A stretch of DNA of 64,000 nucleotides from Mesodorylaimus sp. YZB2_4 (GCA_030248295.1 JASANH010001664.1:57606-121605); one strand, 5' to 3'. Positions 10,301 through 22,440 are shown, counted from the first letter of the stretch. Numbers and translations: made by a program. Notes: generated from the sequence alone by a model not told the origin.

Positions 10301-11322
10301 GGGGCAATCCATAAAAGACGTCCAACGAAAAAAGTGTTTTTGACTCGCACCCCGTATCACCCATTTCTCCTCGACGCCCCCCCCCCCACCGCCGGAAGCG
10401 GATATACACTCTGAAAAAGCATTGCTCCGATCGTCGACCGAAATGGTTCAATGCGATCCATGCTGCCTTTGCTGGATTATCAACTAAAAATTTTTGTCAG
10501 TATTTCTGCTTGAAAATAATAGTTAAGCATACACACCACATACTATTGAAAACCCCCATTTTTCCTAAGTTGGTATTGAATCCCGCTTTAGGTGCAGATT
10601 AATTCTGCAGAGTTTTTTTGAGTGTTCATACATACCAAGTGACAAAACAGAGCAGGCTGCAGAGGGCGTAATGTCATAGACTTCGTCCCATTTTAGTATC
10701 TCATTTCTTGAACCGGATCAGCCAGATCGAGATCGGGATTCACGCTGCGGGTCGGATCAGTCGATGCTGGCAGCTCAGCAACGTCTCTGACATTTCTGAG
10801 ACGGAATAAATGGAAGTTCTGGCGCCAGTGGACTATGGAGAGTGGGGGGGGGGGGGTGCAATCGATCCTCCTGGCTGGAAGGGTCAGCCTGCTTGAGTTC
10901 ATGTTTCAGCGGCAGCTATAGGCGCAAAACTCGCTGCGTTATTTAGAGCGTGTCCGGCTAACATCCTCTCCTACGCCTGTTGGGCTTTGTCACACAAGGC
11001 AGTTACACTGCGACAAAAACACTGGCGGCAGCGCTATAATCGTTTTTTCATATCCGCCTCAGAGAAAGAGAAGTCAAAAGATGAAAAACGTTTTAAAAAC
11101 TAGAATACATCGATCTGACTAACCTGACGAAGAGTCTTTGGATCGACCTTTGATGATTTAAATTTTTGCAATTTTATATCTTGTGATAATTACGCTTATT
11201 TTCTGGGGCACAAATTTTGTAAAGTGGACGTCCACTTGGCGCCAACCCCCCCGATTTCCGTCCACTTTCCGCTCACTCCCACCCCCCTCGGGGTAGGGTG
11301 GACGTCGTTTATGGATGGCCCC
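10301..11322. mobile_element. TIR DNA element, 1.02 kb (GGGGCCATCCATA family, copy 1)
   Basis: Left end GGGGCAATCCATAAAAGACG and right end (as complement) GGGGCCATCCATAAACGACG are inverted repeats matching at 21 of 23 positions. Both flanks carry TAA (10298-10300 and 11323-11325), a 3-bp target duplication. The interior has no transposase-like frame, so the element is non-autonomous. A second member is at 58242-59051. Confidence 0.8.
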
Positions 11323-11439
11323 TAAGTTATGGATCTCAATGTGAGCCTGCCTAATAATCAAATCTGTCACATTCTAAAAATACAGTTTTGAATACTCACC
11401 TCCATACTTACAGCTAATGACGCTTGATCAATTAGTGTT

Positions 11440-11900
11440 ATCGATCAGAGGCGAGCCAGCACCCTGCTGCGCGCACAAGGCGGCCAGTTAAGGCGACCAA
11501 ATACACCACCTCTGCCACCAGCCAAGCACGCCTAATATGCACATCCACTGGCCAGATATTCAATTCAATAATCGATATTCCCTGCCTCGCTCGGGATCTG
11601 ACCACCTGGTCGATATCTTATCCCATCGAGAGTCAGTCACCCGCAGTTGCCGAATACTCGATATTGGACCCTCCCACAAGCATCAAGTCAGTATCACATC
11701 GTTGAATCGATATTTCCTCGCCTAGTCGATATCAGATTGCTAGCTCAATATATGATCACCTGGCTGATATCACATAAGTAAATTGCCCGATATTCGCTCG
11801 CTCGATTTCTTATTATCCTATCGATACTCGGGTAGATCGATTGAATCATCTTTTCGATCTGTCATCCTATTTATATCCAATACTGTATCTCCCCACGAAC
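11440..11900. repeat. Cluster of TCGATAT/CGATA words
   Basis: About eight copies of TCGATATT/TCGATATC or one-base variants recur at irregular 20-45 bp spacing within ~300 bp, with one exact TATCGATA near 11819. It could be a degenerate minisatellite or a protein-binding cluster. No coding frame is present. Confidence 0.45.
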
Positions 11901-12120
11901 TGACCTCGCTCGATGAGATAGAATTGTCGGCAAAAATTTCCCACCTTTGCATAATATGAACTGGCTGGTACAGTGGCTCTCTGCAGCACATACCGTTATC
12001 TTCTATTATCATCATTATCAGTCATGCTTATCATTTTTACACGATATTCCTACCCATACACTATCAAAATTATAAAAAAATTCTAGCCTGAACTTTTTAA
12101 TTCCACAAATTTTTCATGTC

Positions 12121-12771
12121 TTATTCTTTTTTTGAAGCCGACCTTAAATGTTCCAATGCGGCCACCCACTCCTTGACTATGGGATGCTCGAATACGCCCT
12201 TGGTGGAATCGAAAAATTCTTGCAGACTGCCCTTCTTGCCCGTACTCTGCTCGTATTCGGCCGCCTGCATAATCATATCGAATTTATCCAAATCTTTGAC
12301 CGCCCTGGCCTCGGCAGTTTCTTGTTTTTCATATTCGTACCATAAGGAAATCAATTGCTCTCCGATTGCGGGCGGCGCCAAATCGGCCAAGGTCTTCATA
12401 GCTTCTTCTTCTCGCCGATACTTTTCTTCGACACTAACACCACAATGGGGCGTGATATCGCCCACAATACTCTCGGCCATATCGTGAGCCAGTGCCATCT
12501 TCATACATTTGGTCGTATCGATCTTGCTGCTATCCGATAATTTACCAGACTCATCATTTTCACTCGTATGCTCGGCCGTAATTCGTTGTTGTTGATCCAG
12601 AAACAATGCCAGAACCGCCATTCGATACATATGACACGCCACGGTTTCTGGCTCCGGTATCTCACGTTTCACCCAGCCCGTCCGCTTCAGATGTTTCAGG
12701 CGACCCAAAAACTTACAAAATTCAATCACATTCGTGCCATTCGCTGGCGTCGATGAGGACGACGAAGCCAT
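12121..12771 (-). CDS. HDDC2: HDDC2-like 5'-deoxynucleotidase (HD domain)
   Basis: HDDC2/YfbR-type enzymes are metal-dependent HD-domain phosphohydrolases that remove phosphate from deoxynucleoside 5'-monophosphates. The 216-residue intronless frame starts at an ATG giving MASSSSSTPANG (an upstream in-frame extension has no ATG). It aligns over its length with animal HDDC2: RTGWVKREIPEPETVACHMY (His47), then ALAHDMAESIVGDITP with the HD pair at His96-Asp97, EEKYRREEEAM, and the distal metal-ligand region VKDLDKFDMIMQAAEYE near Asp162, ending LQEFFDST. A ~25-residue polar insertion (about 60-85) sits between the first His and the HD motif. The length is close to vertebrate HDDC2 (~204 aa). All catalytic positions are present, so it is probably active. 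Confidence 0.93.
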   Translation of the reverse strand: MASSSSSTPANGTNVIEFCKFLGRLKHLKRTGWVKREIPEPETVACHMYRMAVLALFLDQQQRITAEHTSENDESGKLSDSSKIDTTKCMKMALAHDMAESIVGDITPHCGVSVEEKYRREEEAMKTLADLAPPAIGEQLISLWYEYEKQETAEARAVKDLDKFDMIMQAAEYEQSTGKKGSLQEFFDSTKGVFEHPIVKEWVAALEHLRSASKKE

Positions 12772-13510
12772 TCTGCATAAACGGGCGCTAGTATAAACAT
12801 ACCAAGTCACACCATTGCAAAAAGATAAAGCGGGCTAACCATCTTTGGCCACTGATACAGACTGGCCAAAAAGAAACGTTTACTCATTTGGAATTAAAAC
12901 AAATAAGGAGTGAGTGAAATGAGAACAAGGGGACCAACTAATAAATCAAGTTACACATGCCCTAATCGCGATCATCCTGACAAGCCGTTCTTCAGAATAT
13001 CCAGCAGAGCATTAATAGCGGCGTCACGTTCAAGACGTTTCTCAGCTAAAATAGACAAACCGGTTTTGCAGATAATTATGTCGATGCTAAGTCAATACAG
13101 CCGACTAATTCATCACAAAAATGGCTGACTCTCAGCAAATGATTCCACCTAAACCTTGTTAGACTAAAAGGGTAGCCGATGGGAGGTACCTTATGAAAGC
13201 CTGTAAGTGAATGGCCAGACCCCAACAGATCTGATCCATACTCTAGATCCGATCCGACCCGATCCTAAACCAGAAACTGAATGTGTGCACAATCTTCGTT
13301 CTTCATTCATTGAGCAAAAAACTCAGCGCTCAGATTGTTTTGCATTCCTAAATTTCTACCATAAACGATAGATCTCTTTTCTTTCTTTCGACAAACTAAA
13401 ACCTTTTTTAGACACAGACAACGCGTTGCAACCAATCGTTTTCACAGGGTTCCCACCAGCCTGATAAGATAAATTCAACGGAGGTTTTAGAGGAGGGGTG
13501 GGAGGACAGC
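12772..13510. other. Upstream flank of the HDDC2-like gene
   Basis: No exon was recognised. This stretch should include the promoter of the minus-strand HDDC2-like gene, but no TATA box or other defined motif stands out. Confidence 0.3.
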
Positions 13511-13700
13511 TGGGCCGTGGCCTAGCGGTTAAGGAGTCTGCCTCACGCTGGGTGCGCACTTAGAGGGAAGGGTTCGACCCCCGCCAGTGTAAAAATTGAT
13601 TATCAATACATACAGTAGATGTTTCCTAGCCCTCGAGTGTGCTGTATAGTGCTCGGCAAGCGATGAAGTGCAATTCGACATGACATGAGCTGGCGCGGCT
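13511..13700 (+). mobile_element. tRNA-derived SINE, family 2
   Basis: An RNA polymerase III A-box-like GTGGCCTAGCGGTTAAGG and B-box GGGTTCGACCCC lie 5', followed by a non-tRNA body with TGTATAGTGCTCGGC and CGACATGACATGAGC. The body matches the reverse complement of 52205-52400, so this is a dispersed SINE, not a functional tRNA gene; box spacing and stem pairing do not give a good cloverleaf. Confidence 0.65.
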
Positions 13701-13849
13701 TATCTATATTTCAGGCGTATTTAGGTCTGTATCGGAATTGCGTATTTTTGACCAATTTTCAAGCTATATATAATTGATAATTGGAAAGAGAAGTTCCAAA
13801 AAAGCTGTATGACTTAAAAGTGTGCTTCGGTGAGGAAAAGACTCATGCG

Positions 13850-15575
13850 CAAAAAATAGAAAAATCTCAATCCCCATCGTGATCCCAATCGGGATTGCCC
13901 TAATCCTGGTCCTGAAAAAGTGATCTGAACTCAAGCTCCATATGCATTTATTTCCCATCCAATTCCTCTACATATTTCCCATGGATTTCTCTCTGACCTC
14001 TGGCAGACATTCAAAAATGGACTTACATGATGTCCTAGCGACCTTGATTACGGCAGAGAACTTAAATTTCAGAGGACGTGCGAAATTTAAGGAAGATTAG
14101 AGGATTTAGGCAAAGTATTGGAATCAAAGGAGGTTTTAGAGGATTTAGAGGGTGCTGCGAACCTGCTTCCAGATTGTTTCGCAGAAAGTGCAGCATACGC
14201 GAGGTTTCCAAGCAGTTAATGCGCGGCAAATTTTAAATTCCGATCTGGCAGTTGGATCGATTCGGCCGATGCTGGAAAAGGTAGCATCGCTATTTGTCCT
14301 GGCTTATGTACATTAGTTTGACTTCTGACTGGGGACCTTAAACTTAGCCATTTTCAGGACCCCTATTTACGGTGAATCAAGGTGATAGCAGGTCATTCAT
14401 GCCTAACCTAACGGTCAAGACACAAGACACCTAAAAGACAAAAAATCTTGAGAAAACCTCTGTGATCCCGACTGGCAAAAAAAACTCAATTTTATATTTG
14501 TAGTGAATAAATTTGACCCTCCCCTAGAGGCGTCAAAATTACTGACTTCAACCTTGATGAAAACTCTAGAAAATGCCAAGGCCCTAACCCTGTTCAATAG
14601 TTATAGCGATTGTCACGCATTAACCAGTACAAGGGGGCTGGCCCAGCGCCCCCTATGCCCACACAGATGATCAGTGCTTCCTACGTGTATATACTATCAT
14701 TACTCAATCGGAGCTACCCTTTCCACTGGCTGACAACGCCCCACAGAATTTTTCAACGACTGACAAGACTAGCATGGTTGTCATGCTGGTCAGTAGCGTT
14801 CATTCGGGATCCCAATCCCAGCGGGGATTGCCCCTCCTGAACCCAATCACGATAAAAAGTGGCTGGGATTCGGGACTGAATGTTGTGGAGATAAAATGTT
14901 TTTTAATTGCAACAGGGAGGGACTAGTGTATGGGAAACGAGCTGTGTTGGGGCGAGGATGGCATTATCGAATGAAAGTATTTCGCAAAATGCGCAAGTCC
15001 TGCTTTTTCTGAAGTACCGTACAATCTGCGCACAGATAGATATAACATTTGCCACCGCCTGTCCAGTCGCTGGTGGTGGGCCATCATCTGCTGCTAAAGC
15101 TGACAGCATTCTGATAAGACACTGACTCAAATGGTGATGGCGATCAAAATATTGCGGAAGGGGAAATATAACTACTTTGGCGGATGATTGAATTGATAGT
15201 AAGAGAGGAAGAAAGGGATTTGTTTGCTAATTTCTAATTGGTTTTCCGCTTGTTGCTTTCCTGAGTTTAAATGGAATGAAAATACTGCACCAATAATTAT
15301 CCAAGGAAAGGCAATCTTTGGCTTTTGATTTGCTGGCTACTTGGAGTAGGTTGTAGGCCATCTATTACGAATGGGAACGCCATCTTCAAAAACCACGATC
15401 CTGGCCCCAAAAAAGTGATCCCGAACGAGCGCTACTTGTCAGTCGCTAGAAAATTAGGGTTTAAACAAGGCTGGTATAAAGATTTTCTCCTATTTTCCCA
15501 GTAGCGCTCGTTCGGGATTATTTTTTGGGAAATTGGGACTCGCTCAATCCCGACCAGGATGAGGATTTTTCAAGA
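13850..15575. repeat. Dispersed GATCCCGATCGGGATTGCC-type repeats
   Basis: Related blocks such as AAAAAGTGATCCCGA and GGGATTGCCC occur near 13860-13930, 14800-14860 and 15385-15430, with an inverted copy at 15500-15530 (GTAGCGCTCGTTCGGGAT, complementary to 15410-15433). A further copy is at 58345-58400. The rest of the stretch shows no gene. Confidence 0.5.
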
Positions 15576-16251
15576 GCGCTTTTTTCACTTTTTATTTGCT
15601 GTATATGACTTAAAACCAGAGTAGCCAGCAAATATAGAGACAAAACTTTTTAGTGCCCCGATCCCCTTCTTCACACATCGAAACATTCAATCCTGACAAT
15701 TTTTTTTCGAAACGAATTCGAAACGGGCGATTCGAAACGAACGCTATTTCCCAGGGTTTCTAAACAAAAAAATTACTTTTCCCATGATTATCACTTTTTA
15801 CCAGCATTATAGTACTAAGCTAATTTAATTGATTTACTGATTCACAGCATGATTGCCCTTTCTAGGTCGAATGATTTTGCAAATCTGATCGATCTGATGA
15901 ATTACGATATCCTCCGGAACGTAAATATTTAGAAAAGGCAGGGAAATTTAAAATTTGAAACCTCAAAATGCAACCTTTCACAGTTCCCCTAATTTTGGCT
16001 TCAAAATTCCTATTTTCACTGGTTGTCTGGGCACACATCAGACTCGAAGACTTTTCCAGGTTGTTCAGCTTTGTATGAACCCGGGGAGAAACTTCACGTA
16101 CAATATCATTGCTTTTTGGGATCGCTGCTAGCGGAAGTGGCCAGCATGCGGACAAAAGGTGGGGAGGAATCAAAACTTTAAACATGCTGCTGACGATGTT
16201 TATGGGGCCCCTCTGGTGTGTTAAGCTGACGAGAGAATTCTAGCTGCCTGC

Positions 16252-16359
16252 ATGGAGAGATACATTCGATACAAAGAGAATCGTAAATTTTGGCGGAGAT
16301 TTAAAGTTCCCGACCAACCAACTGAAAGCTTGGATTGGCTCTCCAAACTGATTCAGCAG
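16252..16359 (+). CDS. Possible orphan exon
   Basis: An ATG opens 36 codons (MERYIRYKENRKFWRRFKVP then DQPTESLDWLSKLIQQ) that end at CAG|GTCAGT, an acceptable donor. The amphipathic, basic/aromatic composition looks protein-like. No following exon was found on the plus strand, and a second overlapping frame is also open for 34 codons, so the evidence is weak. It could be the first exon of a decayed gene. Confidence 0.25.
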
Positions 16360-16621
16360 GTCAGTCTAATCTCTACGGTTTACCGTATGTCGCCAAAATC
16401 ATTGCCAAAAAGTGAGCAATAGGTCTAAAAAATTTAGATGGCAAAGTAAAGGGCTAACTACAGTAGCTCTAACATTTTAAATTGGTAGGAAACCTGCGAA
16501 ACTTTATCCTGTCATGTTGCAAATCAATCCAAGGACAAAGATTTATTTTACTGTACACCCCATCTGGCCCTTTACACAAAACATAGCATGCATGCTCAAA
16601 TAAGAAGTTGTCAATGGCCCC

Positions 16622-16890
16622 CAACATCGCTGACTGGGTATCCAAGGTAGCGTAGACCCCTTTAAATAATCATTTTTTAGACCCCCTGTCCCCCCTGTAA
16701 ATAGCATATCGCGGTCAATTTGGACACAAAATATTTTACGACATCGGTTATCTGAATTTGATCGCCCATGACTGTGAGACATGGTTCAACATCGCTGACT
16801 GGGTATCCAAGGCAGTAAAGTAGACCCCCCTAAAAAATTTTGTAGAGGGGGCACCCTTCTCATTTTTAAACCTCCTGTCCCACCCGGCAA
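16622..16890. repeat. Tandem duplication flanking a LINE fragment
   Basis: CAACATCGCTGACTGGGTAT followed by a GTAGACCCCC and CCTGTCCCACC stretch occurs at 16622-16700 and again at 16789-16890. Between them, about 16705-16788 matches the minus-strand LINE copy near 53097-53180 (for example ATTTGATCGCCCAT). The duplication therefore brackets a scrap of LINE. Confidence 0.6.
16705..16788 (-). mobile_element. Short LINE reverse transcriptase fragment
   Basis: About 84 bp match the minus-strand LINE pseudogene at 53097-53180 almost base for base, including ACGACATCGGTT and TGAATTTGATCGCCCAT. Only this scrap of the RT C-terminal coding region remains. Confidence 0.65.
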
Positions 16891-17395
16891 GGGTGTGCAG
16901 GTACCTTTGCTATTTTTGACCCCGAAACCCTCCCCCCGAAGAAAAATTTCATTTTTTATAGTAAAAAAGACCCAAACTAATTTTGAATTTTCACGGGTAA
17001 GTAATTCAGGGATCATAAGAGAGGCGGAAAATGACTTTCCTAATTGTTTTTTAATTTCAAAAAAAAAATTCGATTTGTCACTCGGATTATTTTCGCACCG
17101 TCCCGTGCCCATCGCTACTAAACTAATGTCAACTAATGTCCTTTTTTATAGTATGATTCATAGAAATGACGAAAAGGCCCGCTGATTCAAAATTGGAAAC
17201 CTCGGAATTTGAAAATCTTTCCGTTACCGTTTCCGTTCCGATTTAGACTTTTAGATTCCCGTTTTCCAGCCTTGACAGAACCCTGGTCGCTAGTAGGTGT
17301 AATTTTGGACAGTTTTTGGTGAAAAATTAGAAATACAGCTTCTCAAAACCAATTAATTTTTAGATATATGATAATTTGCATATATGTGCAACTCA

Positions 17396-18472
17396 TCACC
17401 TGGCCCCCAGCATCGAGAGACTGGCAGTACTTGCATTTAACAACTCACCCATATCCCGTGCCGCTGCCAACGCAGTTTGCAAGCGGTTTAATTCTTCGCC
17501 TTGGACTTGACGAACTCGTTGGATCAACTCTACTTCTTTCCGCATACGTTCGTTCAAAAAATGGGCCTGAAATATCGACCAGAAAGCATTTTCGAACTCC
17601 GCCTCCCGAAACACATTTCCACCGATTTTCCTTACCTTCGCAGCCCTCTTTTCCAATTCACGGATTTCATCGTCCAGTTTTTCTTTATGGACGCCTTCCA
17701 ACCGCTTATCCATGTGCACCTCGTCCTCGGGCAAACAGATATAAGGAGGAACTGTAAATACCCTCGTCAATGCGAATTTCTGAAAAACGAGAGCGGGAAA
17801 CATGATGACATCGTATTGGACAAGATGAAGAAGAAGCATAAGACGAAATCAAAAATGTGCAAGCTGAGCTCACTGAAACTCCGACAAAAGAAAACCAAAA
17901 CATAATTTTGTTGGTAAATATGTACCGGTAATTTTGATGAAAAACCATTTGGTTATGGCACCTAGAAACCTGATTGAAATAAAAATAATCACTGGCCTCC
18001 AATGCCGTAAATCTTGAATTCAAAACGAGAATCACATGCGAGTGAATGCTATCGAAAATCTCTGAGAATTCTTCTTGCGTAAAAGCATCGGAATTCTGAA
18101 AACACCCAATAAAGAGCCAAATTTATCTGCATGGTCGACAAAAATATTGATTCCTTACATTTTTGAGGACAGTATTCTTAATTTTGTCCACTTGTTCAAC
18201 TAATGCATTGAAAACACAATTGTACACTGAAAAATGAAAAAATTAACGGAGACAGGATAAATAAGGAAAGCATGGAAAAATTCAAATTTTGGGGCTGTCA
18301 TATTGTAGCCCTAGTAAACACGAACTTATTTTTACTTACACGAATCGATGAAAGATTTTGGACCGAAACGGAAAAATTGCGTCTCATATTCCATTTCTTG
18401 CGGATGAAAATCATCTTCTAAGTCAACAGCTTCGGTTTGGCATTTTTTATCGCCACATCCAGAATCAGTCAT
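17396..18472 (-). CDS. MIS12: MIS12-like kinetochore protein (5 exons)
   Basis: MIS12 is a core subunit of the KMN network linking centromeric chromatin to microtubules. Proposed exons (minus): 18340-18472, 18159-18226, 17970-18095, 17636-17779, 17396-17566, with intron phases 1, 0, 0, 0, giving 213 residues; human MIS12 has 205. Exon 1 contains EMEYETQFFRFGPKSFIDS, matching the family's N-terminal YEAQFFGF block; exon 2 continues YNCVFNALVEQVDKI; exon 4 has VPPYICLPED, matching human IPSNILLPED, then a heptad-rich coiled coil to the end. The last two exons lie in one open frame because the proposed 75-nt intron (17567-17635 plus its splice ends) is in frame and stop-free, with AAG|GTAAGG and TTTCAG|GCC signals. 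Removing it improves the family alignment. A retained-intron form would add 23-25 residues. Confidence 0.8.
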
Positions 18473-19555
18473 TTTGAACGAAAGTCGAATCTTTCAGGCC
18501 GGGCTGTTGGATACGAAGAGCGTGTTTCTCAATTCGAAACCAATGGAAAACAGCAATAAAAATTGCGGGAAAGAATGATTTCAAATTTTGAAAAACGCCG
18601 AAATTTTCTTTTAAATTTGAACGTGCAACCAAAGATGCGAGCCCAGCGCGCACACAGGTTTTCTACCGTAACCTTTTTCTGATGCGCAGGTACAGCGCAC
18701 GGCTCGAATTCGCAAAAAGGAACAGATAAATGGTAAGGAAAGTGATTTTTGTTTGTTTCCATGCAGAATTTTGATGCACCAAACGTTCATTGCAGGCAGA
18801 TGTAGGCTCCAGTCAGAGGCGCTGAGGAAAGACACGAGTGTTACGAGTGGCTTCCCGAGTTCCGACAACACTGTTCTTCCCACAAGCTTACTCAACTCTT
18901 TGCAACCGGCATCTCCATTAAATAAGTAAAGCTAACTTACCCAAAAAGCCTAACTTCTGTACCAGTCAAAATCAAAAAAAACCATGAGAATCTACCCGGC
19001 AGAGTATTCACTCGCCCATAGCATCATCGCTCCACTAAAAACTGGACCTACTGAAAAATCGTCTTTTGACTGACCAAATGTCCTATTCCCGAATAAAATA
19101 AAAACTTCGACCTACTACAAAACAATGGCATTCAGTGCATCGCAGATTTAGATACTTGTCAGTCACATTCCTTCCCCCATAAATGGGCCTTTCGTGATTA
19201 GCGCCACAGAAAAAAAGTATGCAACCTCTACAGATTGTCTATATCTCAGCCGCTTGATGAATCCCTCCACTTTTATATCATATATTAAAAAACCCCAAAA
19301 CAAAAAAAAGAAAATAAAATGCATTTTACCTAAAAATAAAATATTCATCACTACATCCTGGTAATCAAACTCATATTTTAATAATAAGGCATCACTCAGT
19401 CATTCATTTCCTTATAAAAAAATCCCATCAAAAAACAAACCAAAACAATTTCCGGATCATGTTTGCACTTGCGCTCGCGCGCGCGGCTACGCGTCATATA
19501 AGTACCTTGGTGGGGCCATCATATTGGTCTTTGCCTTGCTAGGATCCGGGGGTCC
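18473..19555. other. Intergenic, no gene seen
   Basis: AT-rich with a CG-rich GCGCGCGCG run near 19480. No domain-bearing frame or paired exons were found. Confidence 0.35.
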
Positions 19556-19559
19556 TGAA

Positions 19560-19995
19560 TGTCTTGGCCATAGGCGTGGTCAACGCCCCGATAACATTCA
19601 ACCCTCTCCACATTCACCCTAGAAGGTTCAGAGCCCAGCCTGGTCTTGAAGCTTACCAGTAACAGTGGTCACTTTACCTGCAACACTTCGAACAGACTCT
19701 CGAACGGGCGGCAGAGCTTCGGGCTGAGACCTTGCTTAGTTTGTAAGATATAGGCCATGACGAAATCCCCAATATTGATCGAGCAAGAGCACCTTTTTAC
19801 CATGAGCGCGTATTTGACGGTTCTGCGCCGACTCGACGCGTGCGCGCGCCAAGTCCCAAGCTTGTCAGCCGACCGGTCAGCTTATCTCCATATCCTGGCA
19901 CCTGGGATCGAACCCGGGATTAGTCCGACCACTCGCTCCCCAGCAAAACAGAGAGACGAATACCGAACCGCTGCGCCACCGCGGCCGCTTACTTG
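19560..19995 (-). mobile_element. tRNA-derived SINE-like sequence
   Basis: On the minus strand GCGGTGGCGCAGCGGTTCGG (A-box-like) precedes GGGTTCGATCCCAGG (B box) by ~60 bp, the head of a tRNA-type SINE. The plus-left part to 19560 has the G+C-rich character of the other SINE bodies but is diverged; its outer limit is uncertain. Confidence 0.55.
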
Positions 19996-19999
19996 AGAT

Positions 20000-22440
20000 T
20001 TTTCCTGTAGCTTAAATCTTTTCATGGCAAGCCAGTAGCCCTATGACGAGCCAAAAATTACTGTATGCTGTGTAAACTTCTCAAAAATAGACAGTTTCTT
20101 CCGGGTCCTCAACAATGAGGGTGGTCATCGTTCTGCTGCCATGTCGAAAAGGGTGGGAAAACTAAGAATAGTCTTGCCGGAAAAGGGTGAATCAGGGCAA
20201 ATGGGAAGGGTTACAATACTTTCGAAACGAAACATGCATTTAGGCCGTCAGATTTTCATATACGAGTTCATGGGTTCTTGTAGGATGTGTGGCCAATTAG
20301 TGTTGATGAACTTGAAAACAGAAATAGATAACATGGCTTTTTGAGAAGTTCCTGTTTCTGCTGGAATACAGTGACTCCTGAGATATTCTTGTCAAAATCA
20401 TTGGGAAAGACACAATTGTTGACAGCCGCTCCCAGAATTCAAACTCAATAATCGGCTGTCACTTGTATTTTAGGTATTGAACATTCTCCATGTTCTGATT
20501 GTCATATTGGACCGCTGCTTCACTTCTTGAAATGCGCTACTGGCTGTCTTATGCAAGGGCACGCAGAAATATTGAACAGACAGAATCTGGGTTTTTATGC
20601 CTCAAATCACAATAGAAGAAAAACAATTGCACCTTCATAAAGCATTCTTGAGGACACAGTACAATTCTTGTCTGGCAAGCCTGCCATAGTTACTCAGACG
20701 CAACCAGATCGAACTGGACACAGCTCAGTGAAACCAGCCAGAGCCACATTTTAAGCACAGGTCTAGAACTCGAATAAGCAGTGCCATGTCTGGTCCGGTG
20801 ACTGTGGTCCCAGCCCAAGGCACTCTGTATTTCCCTTGGCTAAGCTGATATACCTTCCTGTTCTGTATAGTTCCTGTACCCAGACTGGTTATTGATCACC
20901 ACACCACATAAACGATCGATTGCTCACTGGTGGCTGGTCCCTGATATGGATGGTCTCGCTTGAACGGGGCGACCATCGTCAATTAAATTTTTGTCGCAGC
21001 TGACGTGGGTTGACACGAAATCGAACAGTGGCTTACGGAAGTAAATGCGCCTCCTTACATACGTTTCCTAACACACATGCCTATTGGCTGCAAGGTCAGA
21101 CAAACAGTGCAATAAAACCTGATGCACGCATGTCAGATCTAGAAATATTTAAATATTTTTGGTTCCTGTCGCTTGGCCGCTGATGAACTCCAGTCCATCT
21201 CCTCCATGTGGTGCAAAAAACTGGGAAAAAACATGAAACACGAAATTGGCGGGAAATTCTAATATGGAAGCTTCATCACATATGCTCTCTCTCTCTATAT
21301 TTGGAGCTGTTGATGACAGTGCTGTTTGTACCCCTGCAGAATTTCCCCTTGCGGTTTCCTGAATGTGATTCCCTGTGGATGTTTTTCCCACGGACAGATG
21401 TCTGATTTTCCGGAAAAGATCCCTGAATTGCTAATGATGAGAGTGACCCAATGTGCCGCCTTGTAAGCAGTCCCTGCACCTTGGCGTAGGTACGCGATAT
21501 CATTCCCCGCCCATAACATCCCCAAGAACTCTTTGCTGATTGATTATCATTGTTATCACTGCTATTCAATTAGTCTTGTTTTCGCTTCACTCTAAACACA
21601 AATGAGCACACTTCGGTCGTCACGCCCTGACGTCAATCGTGATGGCCCATTATGTTGTAACCTTCTAATTTGGCAGGCGTTTCAACACTTTCCAGCCTTC
21701 CAGGTGTCTTCGGTCGACGTGTCCAAAGGCTTCGGGCATGCTTTGTCGGGCTTCAGTTTCAGTATCGTTGGTTTTTGCTTAATCCATTTCGAAAAGGGTA
21801 ATGTTCTAATTAAAGCGTGTGAAAAATATGAAAACATGTCCTTGTGACAAACTGTGTGCCATCAGCTGACATTTACACGCTTTACTGCAGGAAATGAGAC
21901 GGCCATCAGGCGTGCCAAACTAGTTTTTATGGCTTCTGAGCTAATTAGCAACACTTCAATGCACATATCGCCCTTATTTTTTAAAAAGTCAGTGTCCACG
22001 TTTGCCAAATGTGATTTTGCACCCACAATCGACAATGTTATAGCTTTTCGAAACAAAAACCATCGCTGGCTATGTACTCGTATTTCAAGATTAGCTGATT
22101 AGTTCCAGAAGTGTTTCATGTATTTCTTATAATAGCATAAATTTGCGTTTGCGAGTAAGCAAAAGTTTTGCGCTCACTGTAGTACTCATGTGATGGCAAC
22201 TCGCATCTGCCATGTCTATTATAACTATGCATAGTGAGCTTATATTGTGTAACACAGGCAAAACCAGATGTGTTGGATGGGTTGCTAAATTTGAGTAGAA
22301 ATAAATAAATGGGTCGGCATATTTTCGAACAGACAAGTGTAAGAAAATTTGACATTACACAACTTCCTGCAGATCTGACGTGAGTCACACGAGAGAGAAA
22401 TAAATTCTCAAGTCACTAATTATAATGGCCATGGACCAGT
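20000..22440. other. Intergenic, no gene seen
   Basis: Several 60-95 codon frames occur on both strands, but none shows a known motif or a splice-consistent partner. There is a short CT microsatellite near 21284-21300. Confidence 0.35.

Noticed and set aside
13511..13590. Functional tRNA gene
   Set aside because: A- and B-box-like sites are present, but stems do not pair and the sequence continues into a dispersed SINE body.
17368..17905. Plus-strand frames over the MIS12 exons
   Set aside because: Antisense shadows; the minus strand gives a spliced, family-consistent protein.
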